A DNA stretch of 64,000 nucleotides from Raoultibacter massiliensis (GCF_900199545.1 NZ_LT962670.1:299461-363460), one strand, 5' to 3'; counted from the stretch's first letter, positions 26,571-36,242 are shown. Notes: a model not told the origin generated them from the sequence alone. Numbers and translations are program-made.

Positions 26571-28796
26571 ATGGTATATTGTGCGCATGTGCGTCCCGAA
26601 GATGGTCGCAAGGAATCCATTGCCGATCATTTGCACGAGGTAGCGGAAATGGCTTCGGAATTCGCGAGCGTGTTTGGAGCCGAAACTTGGGCTTACGCGG
26701 CAGGGCTTGCTCATGACATCGGTAAATACTCCGATGCATTCCAGCATCGAATTCTTGGGGGCGGCCCCGTTGTGGACCATTCGACTGCCGGTGCCTACGA
26801 GATTGACGAACTCGGTTTATCTGCGCTCGCTTATTGCATTGCGGGGCACCATGGTGGGCTTCCCGACGGTGGCACGAAGGCGGATGAGCCAGGCGACCCT
26901 ACGCTTCATGGACGTTTGCTGAAGGCCGCAGAAGGAGGCATTCAGCCCTACGAAGCCTTTCGAGGTGAAATCGACCTCCAGAAGCCCGATACGCCGCGAT
27001 TCTTCGCTCAATCGTTCGAGCCTTCGGAAGAGTGCTTCGCTTTGGCGTTTTTAACTCGAATGATTTTTTCCTGCCTGGTTGATGCGGATTTTCTTTGTAC
27101 CGAACGCTTTATGAGCGGCGATGCGCGCGAAGGGTTGTCCGCGGAAACGTTGAGCGAGCTTTGCAATAAGCTCGAGAAGAAGCTCGAATCGTTCTATCCT
27201 CCGAAAACTCCGCTCAACGAAGTGCGCTGTTCGATTCTCGACGCATGCGCGCGTGCCGCAGAGGAAGCGCCAGGCGTTTTCTCCCTAACCGTTCCAACGG
27301 GTGGTGGGAAAACGTATGCATCGCTTCGGTTTGCCCTCAGGCATGCGACGTCGGGAGCGTCGAGTGCACGTCGCGTTATTTATTGTCTTCCATATGTCTC
27401 AATTATCGAGCAGAACGCCGCTGTGTTTCGCGAAGTGCTGGGCGCGAGAAACGTACTGGAACATCATGCGAATTTCGATTTCGATGAACATGAAGACGAG
27501 GGCGGAGCCCTGCGGCTGGCAACGGAGAACTGGGATGCCCCCGTGGTTGTAACCACCAATGTACAGTTTTTCGAATCGCTTTATGCAAGCAAGACTTCCC
27601 GGTGCCGAAAGCTTCACAACATCGCCGGCAGTGTAATTGTGCTCGATGAAGCGCAAATGCTTCCCACCAAGCAGCTGCTTCCCTGCGTGAGGGCGTTGGC
27701 AGAGTTGGTCAGGCATTACGGTTGCACGGTTGTGCTTTGCACGGCAACACAGCCTTCGTTGAATGGGTTGTTCGGCGAGTACGGTTGTGCGGTGCGCGAG
27801 ATCGTTGCCGATCCGGCTGGTCTTGCCCGGAAGCTCAAGCGCGTGACGTATCGCTACGTTCCATCTCTGTCCGATGAGGATCTCGCTGCTCGCATGAACG
27901 GGCATGATCAAGTCTTGTGCATCGTGAACAGCCGAAGGCAGGCGGGAATCGTATACGGATTGCTTGATGACGAAGGGTCGTATCATCTTTCGACGCTGAT
28001 GCACCCAGTCCACCGAAGCCGCGTTCTCAAAGAGATACGCGAACGTTTGGCAAGCGGCTTGACCTGCCGGGTTGTATCGACGAGCTTGATCGAGGCCGGA
28101 GTCGACATCGATTTTCCCGTAGCCTATCGTGCGCTTGCGGGCATAGACAGCATGATACAGGCGTCGGGACGGGTGAATCGCAATGCGCGCGCATCGGCGG
28201 AAAGTAGCCTGGTGCACCTCTTTGCGCCCAGCGAGCGGTATGCGCTTCCATCCGATCTTGAGCAGAAAGCGGCGATCGCGCGAGGGATACTGCGGCGGCT
28301 TGGCGAAACTTCGGATCCCGAAGGCTCGATTGCCGATGGGGGTTCAGGCGATGATGAAATCGCATGCGACATCGGTTCGCTCGAAATCATCGAGAGCTAC
28401 TTTACCGAGTTGTACGGATTGCGGAGGGATAATCTCGATGCGAACCACGTTCTATCGAGCCTATCGAGATACCAGAATATAAGATCGATCCCTTTCGAGC
28501 GAGCTGCTCAAGATTTTCAGATGATCGAGGACGGGTCGGTGTCCGTTGTCGTACCCGCCGATGAAATTGCCGAGGATATAGCGGCGATACGGCGAGAAGA
28601 TGCGTCGCGCAACGCACTGCGTCGTATCGGCAGGTATTCGGTTGGTGTTTACGACCAGGATATCAAGGCATTGTTGCGCGCAGGTGCCGTCGAAGCCGTT
28701 GCGAAGGGAATGTACCTTCTGCTGGATCAGGCGAGGTACAGCGAAAAAACCGGTTTGGATTGTGTCTCTGAAGAGGGGAAAGGGCTGTTCTTCTAG
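26571..28796 (+). CDS. cas3: CRISPR-associated nuclease-helicase Cas3 (type I-C)
   Basis: A 741-residue effector that unwinds and degrades target DNA after Cascade binding. The N-terminal HD nuclease has HD at residues 48-49 (LAHDIGKYS) and a second His pair in AGHHGG. The SF2 helicase follows, with Walker A VPTGGGKTYASL (about 244), Walker B DEAQ (about 358), CTATQP and motif VI SGRVNRNA. AAAAGGAG precedes the ATG. It is the first gene of a canonical I-C operon. A gap of 214 bp separates it from cas5, so a second promoter may lie there, though none is clear. Confidence 0.96.
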   Translation: MVYCAHVRPEDGRKESIADHLHEVAEMASEFASVFGAETWAYAAGLAHDIGKYSDAFQHRILGGGPVVDHSTAGAYEIDELGLSALAYCIAGHHGGLPDGGTKADEPGDPTLHGRLLKAAEGGIQPYEAFRGEIDLQKPDTPRFFAQSFEPSEECFALAFLTRMIFSCLVDADFLCTERFMSGDAREGLSAETLSELCNKLEKKLESFYPPKTPLNEVRCSILDACARAAEEAPGVFSLTVPTGGGKTYASLRFALRHATSGASSARRVIYCLPYVSIIEQNAAVFREVLGARNVLEHHANFDFDEHEDEGGALRLATENWDAPVVVTTNVQFFESLYASKTSRCRKLHNIAGSVIVLDEAQMLPTKQLLPCVRALAELVRHYGCTVVLCTATQPSLNGLFGEYGCAVREIVADPAGLARKLKRVTYRYVPSLSDEDLAARMNGHDQVLCIVNSRRQAGIVYGLLDDEGSYHLSTLMHPVHRSRVLKEIRERLASGLTCRVVSTSLIEAGVDIDFPVAYRALAGIDSMIQASGRVNRNARASAESSLVHLFAPSERYALPSDLEQKAAIARGILRRLGETSDPEGSIADGGSGDDEIACDIGSLEIIESYFTELYGLRRDNLDANHVLSSLSRYQNIRSIPFERAAQDFQMIEDGSVSVVVPADEIAEDIAAIRREDASRNALRRIGRYSVGVYDQDIKALLRAGAVEAVAKGMYLLLDQARYSEKTGLDCVSEEGKGLFF

Positions 28797-29010
28797 GAAG
28801 TGCACGAGGTGCAAAGGTCTTTCGAATCAACCTAGATTCTGAAGATAGTTTCGTGTTTCCGTACCTTGATAACCGAATACAAAGAAATCGGAAAACTTGA
28901 TTTGAAGCGAGCCGACAAAAGCGCGGGGACGGATTCAGGGCCTATGCGTTTTGCATTCAGTGTACGAATGGATCAAAAACAATTTCAAGAAAAAGAAAGG
29001 AGGTGTCCTT

Positions 29011-29676
29011 ATGGCATATGGAATACAGGTTGAAGTATGGGGGGATCGCGCGCTGTTCACGAGGCCCGAGCTATCTGTAGAAAGAGTAACGTACGATGTG
29101 ATCACGCCGAGCGCGGCGAGGGGCCTTCTCGAAAGCATCTACTGGCATCCTGGGCTTCGTTATACCATCGATCGCATCCATGTTCTCAATCCGATACGAT
29201 TCACAAACGTTCGCCGTAACGAAGTGAAATCGAAAGCTCTTGCTAGTTCTATAAAAAGCTACATGGTAAACGGTGGCGAAACTCCCTCGATAAACACGAA
29301 AGAAGACATCCAGCAGCGAGCTTCGCTCATCCTGACCGATGTGCGTTACGTGCTCGAGGCCCATTTCGAACTTACCGATCGGGCGAAACCGGAAGATAAT
29401 CCAGGCAAATTCAAGGACATCATTCGGCGGAGGCTGGAAAGAGGACAGTGCTATTCGATGCCGTATTTCGGCACGAGGGAATTTCCTGCCCACTTCAGAG
29501 CGTACGAGGGTTCGCAGCCCCCGAGCGGATTCTACCAGGGAAAGGGCGAACGCGATTTCGGGCTCATGTTGTACGACATGGATTATTCGGACACTCGAAA
29601 CATCACTCCCATGTTCTTTCGGGCTGTGATGCGCGATGGCGTTATCGATGTATCGGGGAGCGAGGTGTTCAGATGA
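29011..29676 (+). CDS. cas5c: CRISPR-associated protein Cas5 (type I-C)
   Basis: A 221-residue RAMP protein. In type I-C, which lacks Cas6, this subunit is the crRNA-processing endoribonuclease and stays on the 5' handle. Its opening YGIQVEVWGDRALFTRPE and PSAARGLLESIYW are typical of the Cas5d family. I start at ATG 29011 behind AAAGGAGGTG; the frame is open further upstream to 28951 but without ribosome site or similarity. Its stop overlaps the cas8c start (ATGA). Confidence 0.94.
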   Translation: MAYGIQVEVWGDRALFTRPELSVERVTYDVITPSAARGLLESIYWHPGLRYTIDRIHVLNPIRFTNVRRNEVKSKALASSIKSYMVNGGETPSINTKEDIQQRASLILTDVRYVLEAHFELTDRAKPEDNPGKFKDIIRRRLERGQCYSMPYFGTREFPAHFRAYEGSQPPSGFYQGKGERDFGLMLYDMDYSDTRNITPMFFRAVMRDGVIDVSGSEVFR

Positions 29677-31424
29677 TCCTCCAATCTCTCGTGGAATATT
29701 ACGAGCAGCTGCTCGAAGACGATCCCGATTCCGTGGCTCCGCCCGGTTGGTGTCCCCGCAACATCGCTTTCATGCTCGAGCTGACATCGGGGGGAGAGCT
29801 TCTCAACATTTTGCCTGCCGAAGAGAAGCGCGGGTGGCCAAGAATGGTGCCTGAGCAAGCGAAGAGATCGTCGGGCGTTGAAGCCAACCTTCTGTGCGAC
29901 AACGCGAGCTACCTGCTCGGCATCGACGCAAAAGGTAAGCCGGAACGGTCGCTGCAGTGTTTCTCCGCATCGAAGGAAAAGCACCTGGCATTCTTGAGAG
30001 ACCTGCAGTCCGATGCTGCTTTAGCCGTTAAAGCGTTCTTCGAATCGTGGCAACCCGAGAATGCTCTTGACCACGCGGCAGTCAAAGAGGCAGGCGAAGG
30101 CTTATTGGCCGGGGGAAATCTCGCGTTTCGGGTGAACGGACGCGAAGTGCTTGATGATGCCGTTATCAAAAATGCATGGGATCGTTCGTATGCGAGCCCT
30201 TCTGACGGTGCGGTTGTCATGACGTGCCTCGTAACGGGCGAAAAAGCTCCGATTGCCCGCTTACACCCGTCGATCAGGGGAGTTGTCGGTGCCCAGTCGA
30301 TGGGAGCGTCTCTCGTCGGTTTCAATTCTCGAGCATTCGAATCTTACGGACGCGATGAAGAGCAGGGCCTCAATGCACCGGTCAGCGAATATGCAACCTT
30401 CGCCTACACGACGGCGCTCAACTACCTGCTCGCTGATCGCAAGCATCATATTCGGCTCGGCGATACGACGGTCGTGTATTGGGCGGAAAAAAACGATGCA
30501 GCGTGTTCAGGCATGTTTTCTCAAGCATTAGGGGCCCCTTCGATCGATGACGAGGAAACGAACCCGGACGATTTGATCGATGCGATCATGGAGAAGCTCG
30601 AAAAGGGATTGTTGTCGCGGGAGGTCGATGTCGATGCGACCTTCTACGTGCTCGGGCTTGCTCCTAATGCTGCGCGTGTGTCGGTGCGTTTCTTCCTGCG
30701 GGATACATTCGGCACGATGATCGGCAACGTAGGCAATCACTATAAGCGACTCGACATAGTGCACGCCTCATACGAAAGGCGATACCTATCGCCATACCGG
30801 TTGCTTGCAGAAACAGCTAACCCGAATGCGCGCGATCCTGCGGCAAGTTCGGTGCTGGGTGGAGCGCTCATGCGATCCATCATCGAAGACCTGCGTTATC
30901 CAGAGGCTTTCTTCAGCAACGCGCTTCTTCGCGTACGGGCATCGCAGGACAACGACGAGCAACGAACGCGAAAAGTCACACGAGGGCGTGCGGCAATTCT
31001 GAAAGCGTGTCTTATTAAAAACTACCATCAAAGCGAGGAGGTTGTTACCGTGTCGCTCAACGAAGATAGAGATGATGCACCGTATGTGCTGGGAAGGCTG
31101 TTTGCGATACTGGAGAGCATACAGGAGGCGGCGAATCCGACAATCAAGAGAACTATCAAGGCAACGTATTTCGATTCTGCCGCGTCGACTCCGGCAAGCA
31201 TCTTTCCTTTGATTATCAAGCTTGCTGGGAGCCATCTGCAAAAAATATCGCAAGACAGAAAAGGACTTGCCGTTCACTATGAAAAGCAAGTAGGTACCCT
31301 GTGCGACAAGATGCAGGCATTTCCGAAAAGGCTCTCTCTTGAGGATCAAGGCTCGTTTGTTTTGGGCTATTACCAGCAGGTCCAGGATCGCTATACGAAA
31401 AAAGAAGACGAACAGGAGGCATAA
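29673..31424 (+). CDS. cas8c: CRISPR-associated protein Cas8c (Csd1), Cascade large subunit
   Basis: A 583-residue large subunit of the I-C surveillance complex, which recognises the PAM and recruits Cas3. The N terminus (ILQSLVEYYEQLLED) and the block GTMIGNVGNHYKRLDIV in the middle are typical of Csd1. The ATG overlaps the cas5 stop by four bases, so the genes are coupled. In I-C systems an internal start inside cas8c can also yield a separate small subunit (Cas11c) from the 3' portion. I did not locate a convincing internal ribosome site. Confidence 0.94.
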   Translation: MILQSLVEYYEQLLEDDPDSVAPPGWCPRNIAFMLELTSGGELLNILPAEEKRGWPRMVPEQAKRSSGVEANLLCDNASYLLGIDAKGKPERSLQCFSASKEKHLAFLRDLQSDAALAVKAFFESWQPENALDHAAVKEAGEGLLAGGNLAFRVNGREVLDDAVIKNAWDRSYASPSDGAVVMTCLVTGEKAPIARLHPSIRGVVGAQSMGASLVGFNSRAFESYGRDEEQGLNAPVSEYATFAYTTALNYLLADRKHHIRLGDTTVVYWAEKNDAACSGMFSQALGAPSIDDEETNPDDLIDAIMEKLEKGLLSREVDVDATFYVLGLAPNAARVSVRFFLRDTFGTMIGNVGNHYKRLDIVHASYERRYLSPYRLLAETANPNARDPAASSVLGGALMRSIIEDLRYPEAFFSNALLRVRASQDNDEQRTRKVTRGRAAILKACLIKNYHQSEEVVTVSLNEDRDDAPYVLGRLFAILESIQEAANPTIKRTIKATYFDSAASTPASIFPLIIKLAGSHLQKISQDRKGLAVHYEKQVGTLCDKMQAFPKRLSLEDQGSFVLGYYQQVQDRYTKKEDEQEA

Positions 31425-31427
31425 GCC

Positions 31428-32321
31428 ATGAGCAAGCCGATTGAAAACCGATACGATTTCGTTGTCTATTTCGACGTTGAGAACGGCAATCCGAACGGGG
31501 ATCCCGATGCCGGCAATATGCCGCGTATCGACCCGGAAACAAGTTACGGGCTTGTAACCGACGTTTGCTTGAAGCGCAAGATTCGCAATTACGTCGAAAC
31601 CGTCAAGGAGGGCTCGACGGGCTTCGAGATATACATCAAGGACGGCGTCTCGCTCAACTCGAGCGACAACAGAGCTCTCGCGGAATTGGGGGTAGACGCG
31701 AAAGACATCAAGAAGCTCAAGAAAGACGATCCTGCAATCGATGGCAAGATACGCGATTTCATGTGCAAAACGTTTTACGATGTAAGAACGTTCGGCGCGG
31801 TTATGACGACTTTCGTCAAAGGCGCCCTCAATTGCGGCCAGGTGCGCGGCCCGGTGCAGCTCACGTTCGCGAGAAGCGTCGACCCCATCATCCCAGAGGA
31901 GATCACCATCACGCGCGTTGCGATAACGACCGACGACGACGCTGCGAAAAAGGGGACGGAGATGGGGCGCAAATACATCGTGCCGTACGCTCTTTATCGC
32001 TGCGAAGGCTATGTGTCGGCTAACCTTGCAAGGAAGACCACCGGTTTCTCCGAAGAGGATCTTCAGCTGTTATGGGATGCTGTAATCAACATGTTCGAAC
32101 ATGACCATTCGGCGGCCCGCGGCAAGATGTCGGTGCGGGGGCTCATCGTGTTCAAGCATGATAGCGAGCTGGGAAATGCGCCGTCGTACAAGCTATTCGA
32201 TGCCATTAGCATCGCCAAGAAAGAAGGCGTGGAATCGCCTCGTTCCATCAACGATTATGAGGGTATCAGCATAGACGAGTCGGCAATTCCCGAGGGAGTG
32301 ACCTGCATCAAGATGGTGTAG
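31428..32321 (+). CDS. cas7c: CRISPR-associated protein Cas7 (Csd2), Cascade backbone
   Basis: A 297-residue RAMP backbone subunit that lines the crRNA in the I-C Cascade. The N-terminal signature YDFVVYFDVENGNPNGDPD and the central FYDVRTFGAVMT are diagnostic. It starts 3 bp after cas8c, with GGAGG inside the cas8c end. It is followed 3 bp later by cas4. Confidence 0.95.
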   Translation: MSKPIENRYDFVVYFDVENGNPNGDPDAGNMPRIDPETSYGLVTDVCLKRKIRNYVETVKEGSTGFEIYIKDGVSLNSSDNRALAELGVDAKDIKKLKKDDPAIDGKIRDFMCKTFYDVRTFGAVMTTFVKGALNCGQVRGPVQLTFARSVDPIIPEEITITRVAITTDDDAAKKGTEMGRKYIVPYALYRCEGYVSANLARKTTGFSEEDLQLLWDAVINMFEHDHSAARGKMSVRGLIVFKHDSELGNAPSYKLFDAISIAKKEGVESPRSINDYEGISIDESAIPEGVTCIKMV

Positions 32322-32324
32322 CCG

Positions 32325-32987
32325 ATGTATGCCGAGGACGATTACTTGGCCTTGTCGGGTATTCAGCATTTTGCGTTTTGCCGCCGGCAGTGGGCGCTTA
32401 TACATATCGAACAGGTTTGGGCTGAGAATATCTTGACGGTTCAGGGCGACATCATGCACGAACGTGCGCACGATGAAGCGTTTCGAGAACGTAGGGGCGA
32501 CACACTGATCGTGCGAAGCCTATCGGTCTTTTCGGCTAAGCTGGGGCTTTCGGGCAAATGCGACGTTGTCGAATTTCATCGCAGCAAGGATGGCCATCCT
32601 CTCTTCGGGGAGGATGGCCTATGGAGAGAATGTCCTGTCGAGTACAAGCGAGGTCGCAGCAAAGCAACGGATATCGATCGATTGCAGCTATGCGCGCAGG
32701 TGCTGTGCTTGGAAGAGATGTTCGGAAGCGATATCGCCGTCGGCTATCTGTTCTACGGAGAGACAAAATCGCGCGAGCGCGTTGAGTTCGATGCATCCCT
32801 TCGAAGTCAAGTGATCGAGAAGGTGGCAGATATGCACCGGCTTTACGCGCGAAGGCATACCCCGAAAGTCAAACCAAATGCGGCATGCCGCGCGTGCTCC
32901 CTTTTCGACATCTGCGTTCCGAAGCTGCAGCAGCGGCAATCAGTGAAGGAATACATCGCCGCTCGGATAGGGGAAGATGCGCTATGA
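32325..32987 (+). CDS. cas4: CRISPR-associated exonuclease Cas4
   Basis: A 220-residue RecB-like nuclease that trims prespacers and fixes PAM-correct orientation with Cas1-Cas2. An N-terminal Cys (FAFCRRQW) and the C-terminal cysteines in ACRACSLFDICVPK form the iron-sulphur site. Nuclease residues are seen in SGKCDVVE, CPVEYKRG and the QLCAQ motif. The stop overlaps the cas1 start (ATGA). Confidence 0.94.
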   Translation: MYAEDDYLALSGIQHFAFCRRQWALIHIEQVWAENILTVQGDIMHERAHDEAFRERRGDTLIVRSLSVFSAKLGLSGKCDVVEFHRSKDGHPLFGEDGLWRECPVEYKRGRSKATDIDRLQLCAQVLCLEEMFGSDIAVGYLFYGETKSRERVEFDASLRSQVIEKVADMHRLYARRHTPKVKPNAACRACSLFDICVPKLQQRQSVKEYIAARIGEDAL

Positions 32988-34015
32988 GGCACTTGCTCAA
33001 TACGCTATACGTGTTTACCGAGGATGCGTACATTGGGCTCGATGGGGAGAATGCGGTTATACGGCAAAACGAGAAAGAGCTGGGCCGTATTCCGCTCCAT
33101 ACGATCGAAGGAATCCTATGCTTTTCGTATCGGGGCGCAAGCCCGAGTTTGATGGGAGCTTGCGCAGAGCGCGGCATCGCTCTTTCGTTTTTCAGCCCTA
33201 AAGGAAGGTATCTTGCAGGCGTACATGGGGAAGATCGCGGGAACGTGCTGTTGCGAAAAACCCAATATGCTTGCTCGGAAGACGACGCTCGGAGCTTAGA
33301 GTTGGCGAGGAGTTTCATTATCGGCAAGCTCTATAACTCGCGCTGGGTCCTAGAGCGGGCTACGAGAGACCATGGAATGAGAGTTGATGTCGAAAGGCTA
33401 AAGCTTGCTTCGGCTGCCCTAGGGTCATCGATTGCCGAAATCGGTCGATGCGATTCCCTGGATTCCCTTCGAGGCATCGAAGGCGAGGCTGCATCGAGGT
33501 ATTTCGGAGTATTCGACGAGCTGATTTTGCGCCATAAAGAATCATTTACGTTTGAAGCAAGACGACGAAGACCTCCGACTGATCCCGTGAACGCCATGCT
33601 CTCTCTTTTCTACACGGTGCTTGCCACCGATTGTGCGGCAGCGCTCGAGGGGGTGGGTCTCGATCCGTACGTCGGGTTCCTCCATGCCGATAGACCAGGA
33701 CGCAAATCCCTCTCCCTTGATCTTATGGAGGAGCTGAGAGCCGTCATGGTTGACCGATTTGTTATCTCGGCGATCAATAATAGAATCATCGATCCCACGT
33801 GCTTCGACTACCGAGAGTCGGGAGAGGTGCGATTGAGCGACGATGGCAGGAGAGCGCTATTCGATTCATGGCAGGAAAGAAAGAGGGATACGATCGTTCA
33901 TCCGTTTCTCAAGGAGAAAATCCCCTGGGGCTTGGTCCCCCATGTTCAAGCGCTCCTGCTTGCTAGGGCTCTGAGAGGGGATATGGATGGCTATCCCCCA
34001 TTCATGTGGAAATGA
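32984..34015 (+). CDS. cas1: CRISPR integrase Cas1 (type I-C)
   Basis: A 343-residue spacer integrase. The N-terminal beta domain (LLNTLYVFTEDAYIGLDGEN) and the helical catalytic domain with DPVNAMLSLFY, FLHADRPGRKSLSLDLME (catalytic His/Asp region) and an upstream Glu are present. It starts at ATG 32984, overlapping the cas4 stop by four bases; the frame is open upstream to 32885 but that lies inside cas4. It ends overlapping cas2. Confidence 0.95.
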   Translation: MRHLLNTLYVFTEDAYIGLDGENAVIRQNEKELGRIPLHTIEGILCFSYRGASPSLMGACAERGIALSFFSPKGRYLAGVHGEDRGNVLLRKTQYACSEDDARSLELARSFIIGKLYNSRWVLERATRDHGMRVDVERLKLASAALGSSIAEIGRCDSLDSLRGIEGEAASRYFGVFDELILRHKESFTFEARRRRPPTDPVNAMLSLFYTVLATDCAAALEGVGLDPYVGFLHADRPGRKSLSLDLMEELRAVMVDRFVISAINNRIIDPTCFDYRESGEVRLSDDGRRALFDSWQERKRDTIVHPFLKEKIPWGLVPHVQALLLARALRGDMDGYPPFMWK

Positions 34016-34314
34016 GGCGTGCTGTGCTGACGGTGATTACCTATGATGTCAATACGGAAGATGCTGACGGAAGGCGTCGTTTGAGAAAGGTGGCTAAACA
34101 TTGCGTAAACTACGGCCAGCGCGTGCAAAACTCGGTATTTGAATGCGATGCCGACGCCGCCACGATGGCGCGCATTAGAAATGATTTGATAAAGCTCATT
34201 GACCAGGATAGGGATAGTTTAAGGTTTTACTATCTTGGCAACTCGTATCGTACGAAAATCGAACACATCGGTGCAAAGCCATCATACGATCCAGAAGGTT
34301 TCCTTTCCTTGTGA
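34012..34314 (+). CDS. cas2: CRISPR-associated endonuclease Cas2
   Basis: A 100-residue ferredoxin-fold protein that forms the structural core of the Cas1-Cas2 integrase. The signature AVLTVITYDVNTEDADG and the end FYYLGNSYRTKIEHIGA are typical. I prefer ATG 34012, which overlaps the cas1 stop by four bases as at the other junctions; a GTG two codons earlier is possible. It is the last cas gene, 156 bp before the first repeat. Confidence 0.93.
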   Translation: MRRAVLTVITYDVNTEDADGRRRLRKVAKHCVNYGQRVQNSVFECDADAATMARIRNDLIKLIDQDRDSLRFYYLGNSYRTKIEHIGAKPSYDPEGFLSL

Positions 34315-34469
34315 CGCTCGGTGCGAGCATGGGGCGAACAGGGCTTCGCGCAGGAGCTTCGCACCGAAATCATGCCGTCTTGGTTTAATTTGACCGATCT
34401 GAAAGCCAATAAGATTAGGGGATATCCCTTATGTTGTGGGATAGCCTGAGAGTAATACAAAATATTGCA
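34315..34469 (+). promoter_or_regulatory. CRISPR leader
   Basis: This 155-bp stretch lies between cas2 and the first repeat. A strong imperfect hairpin (CGGTGCGAGC at 34319 with GCTTCGCACCG ending 34366) is followed by an AT-rich section. Possible promoter elements are TTGACC with GATTAG at 17 bp, or TTATGT with TAATAC at 18 bp close to the array. Its location opposite the degenerate terminal repeat fixes it as the leader side. Confidence 0.7.
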
Positions 34470-34971
34470 GTCACTCCCCGCATGGGGAGTGCGGGTTGAA
34501 ATTTTATGTCATCCTCAAAGCCTTGGACGTTAACGTCACTCCCCGCATGGGGAGTGCGGGTTGAAATTGCATTGGGTTAGCTCTCATAACGCGCGATCTG
34601 GTCACTCCCCGCATGGGGAGTGCGGGTTGAAATTTGAGTACCCAAGAAACTGGCCCAGCATAGGCTTTGTCACTCCCCGCATGGGGAGTGCGGGTTGAAA
34701 TCGCCCACGTGGAAAAACACAACGGCGTGATCGAGGTCACTCCCCGCATGGGGAGTGCGGGTTGAAATCAAAAGTAAGCGCGCCCCAAAAACGTGAGAAA
34801 ACGGTCACTCCCCGCATGGGGAGTGCGGGTTGAAATTGAAACGTTCGGCCCCTTGTTGCAACAGGCGGGGGTCACTCCCCGCATGGGGAGTGCGGGTTGA
34901 AATAACGCCTGCTTTTCCATGGTTATCATATTTCGTACGTCACTCCCCGCATGGGGAGTGACGCTTGAGAT
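34470..34971 (+). CRISPR. type I-C CRISPR array, 8 repeats and 7 spacers
   Basis: Repeats are 33 nt, beginning GTCACTCCCC, with the palindromic core CTCCCCGCATGGGGAG, and ending GCGGGTTGAAAT, the usual I-C style. They start at 34470, 34535, 34601, 34669, 34736, 34804, 34871 and 34939. The spacers are 32, 33, 35, 34, 35, 34 and 35 nt. The first seven repeats look identical. The eighth differs in its 3' half (GACGCTTGAGAT), as is usual for the leader-distal end. All spacers are different. The array is short, so acquisition is either recent, rare or balanced by loss. Confidence 0.98.
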
Positions 34972-35157
34972 TGGAAACGAACGATCGCTTTGGAATTGCG
35001 TCTTCGCCATTTCCTGCACGTAAAGTGCGTACAGAAACCGAAGACGTCGCCAGCGTTTTCTTTGCTTTTGGATTTTCTAAACGGAGGAGCGAGCTTAAGC
35101 CTTGCCGAGGTTTTTCCACCGAATGCCTCTGTGGGGTTTCGAGCGGTTCGGTCTGAT

Positions 35158-35601
35158 CTAGATTAGCTCCTTAAGTCCTTCCCGTAGTTTTTCCACAACA
35201 TCAACGCAGGTGGCAACATCTTTTTCGGGGATGTCCTCGAACAGCATGTCAATTACGTCGCCGATCTTCTCATCGTAGAGCTGCGCGAGTTCTCGCCCGC
35301 TTTTTGTCGGCTCCACCGATAATGTGCGACTATCGTTTTCGTCGATGCTGAGAGTAACGTAGCCGGCACGCTCGAGTTTGAGCAGAATCTGTTTGATGTT
35401 CTGATGAGAGGCGCCGTTTGCTTCAGAGAGCTCGGTGAGTGAAGGCGGCTCATCGAACGAGCAGAGCGAAGCAAGCAACAGGACTTGGCGGCCCGAGAGG
35501 CCGAAAAAGCTCTTTCGCTCGACGTATTTAAGCCTGACGCTGAAGTACGAGAGGCTCCGAAGCAGCTGGCGCTCGGTTGAATCAGTGGGTTTGTACTGCA
35601 T
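35158..35601 (-). CDS. MarR family transcriptional regulator
   Basis: A 147-residue winged-helix regulator. The HTH covers about residues 50-75 (PSLTELSEANGASHQNIKQI) and the wing SIDENDSRTLSVEPT follows; N- and C-terminal helices would form the dimer. It is divergent from the universal stress protein gene, with a palindromic site over its promoter (35636-35650), so autoregulation and control of that neighbour are likely. It lies downstream of the CRISPR array but runs toward it, so it is not part of that system. Confidence 0.87.
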   Translation of the reverse strand: MQYKPTDSTERQLLRSLSYFSVRLKYVERKSFFGLSGRQVLLLASLCSFDEPPSLTELSEANGASHQNIKQILLKLERAGYVTLSIDENDSRTLSVEPTKSGRELAQLYDEKIGDVIDMLFEDIPEKDVATCVDVVEKLREGLKELI

Positions 35602-35635
35602 GGAGTTCCTTTCGCATGTGAGGATGATCTTCCAT

Positions 35636-35650
35636 ACTTATATAATAAGT
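35636..35650. promoter_or_regulatory. MarR-type operator overlapping a -10 box
   Basis: ACTTAT-ATA-ATAAGT is a perfect dyad with 6-base arms. It contains TATAAT (35641-35646) on the plus strand and TATTAT on the minus strand, 35 bp upstream of the MarR gene. This is a likely autoregulatory site in the divergent region. Confidence 0.55.
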
Positions 35651-35813
35651 TGCATGAACGAAATTGCCAGAACCGTTGGATGTCTGTAACAAACCATGAA
35701 CAGTTCGGCGCGATATACTGAATGAGTTAGCCCTGTTTGGTGGCTGACGAGAAAGGCAAGGTTGGGCAAGCGGTGCAGCAGCGCCGGTTCTGGTTATGAA
35801 AGGAAGGGACGGC

Positions 35814-36242
35814 ATGGCTCTCAAAAAGATTCTTGTAGCATATGATGGTTCCGATCTCGCTGAAAAGGCGCTCGATTTGGCGCTCGATATCGCGGTGCCT
35901 AACACTGAAACGGCTATCGACGTCGTGAATGTGGTGCCGATTCCGCTGCTCAATGAAACGCAGGCGATCAGCTTCAAGGAGATCACCGATCTGATGATTG
36001 AAGACGGGGAAGACACGCTATGCAAGACGCACGACAAGATCGAGCCTTTGGGCGATCGCGCGAATACGCTGCTGCTTACGGGCACGGCGCCCGCCTCCGA
36101 GCTTTTGAAATTGGCGAGCAGCGGGCACTACGATCTGATCGTGTTGGGCAATCGCGGCCTCTCGGGGCTCAAGGAGTACATGGGAAGCGTGAGCTACAAG
36201 GTGTTTCATGGGGCGGATATTCCTGTCCTTGTGGCGAAATAG
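35814..36242 (+). CDS. universal stress protein (UspA family)
   Basis: A 142-residue single-domain Usp. The N-terminal strand KKILVAYDGSDLAEKAL and the ATP-binding motif GNRGLSGLKEYMGSVS (G-x2-G-x9-G-S) are intact, so nucleotide binding is expected. I start at ATG 35814 with AAGGAAGGG before it; an ATG six codons earlier lacks a ribosome site. A TATACT box lies at 35714. It is probably a stress or redox-responsive protein controlled with the divergent MarR gene. Confidence 0.88.
   Translation: MALKKILVAYDGSDLAEKALDLALDIAVPNTETAIDVVNVVPIPLLNETQAISFKEITDLMIEDGEDTLCKTHDKIEPLGDRANTLLLTGTAPASELLKLASSGHYDLIVLGNRGLSGLKEYMGSVSYKVFHGADIPVLVAK

Noticed and set aside
34503..34938. Self-targeting spacers against genes in this window
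   Set aside because: I found no matching segment by eye among the genes here; a genome-wide search would be needed to exclude it elsewhere.
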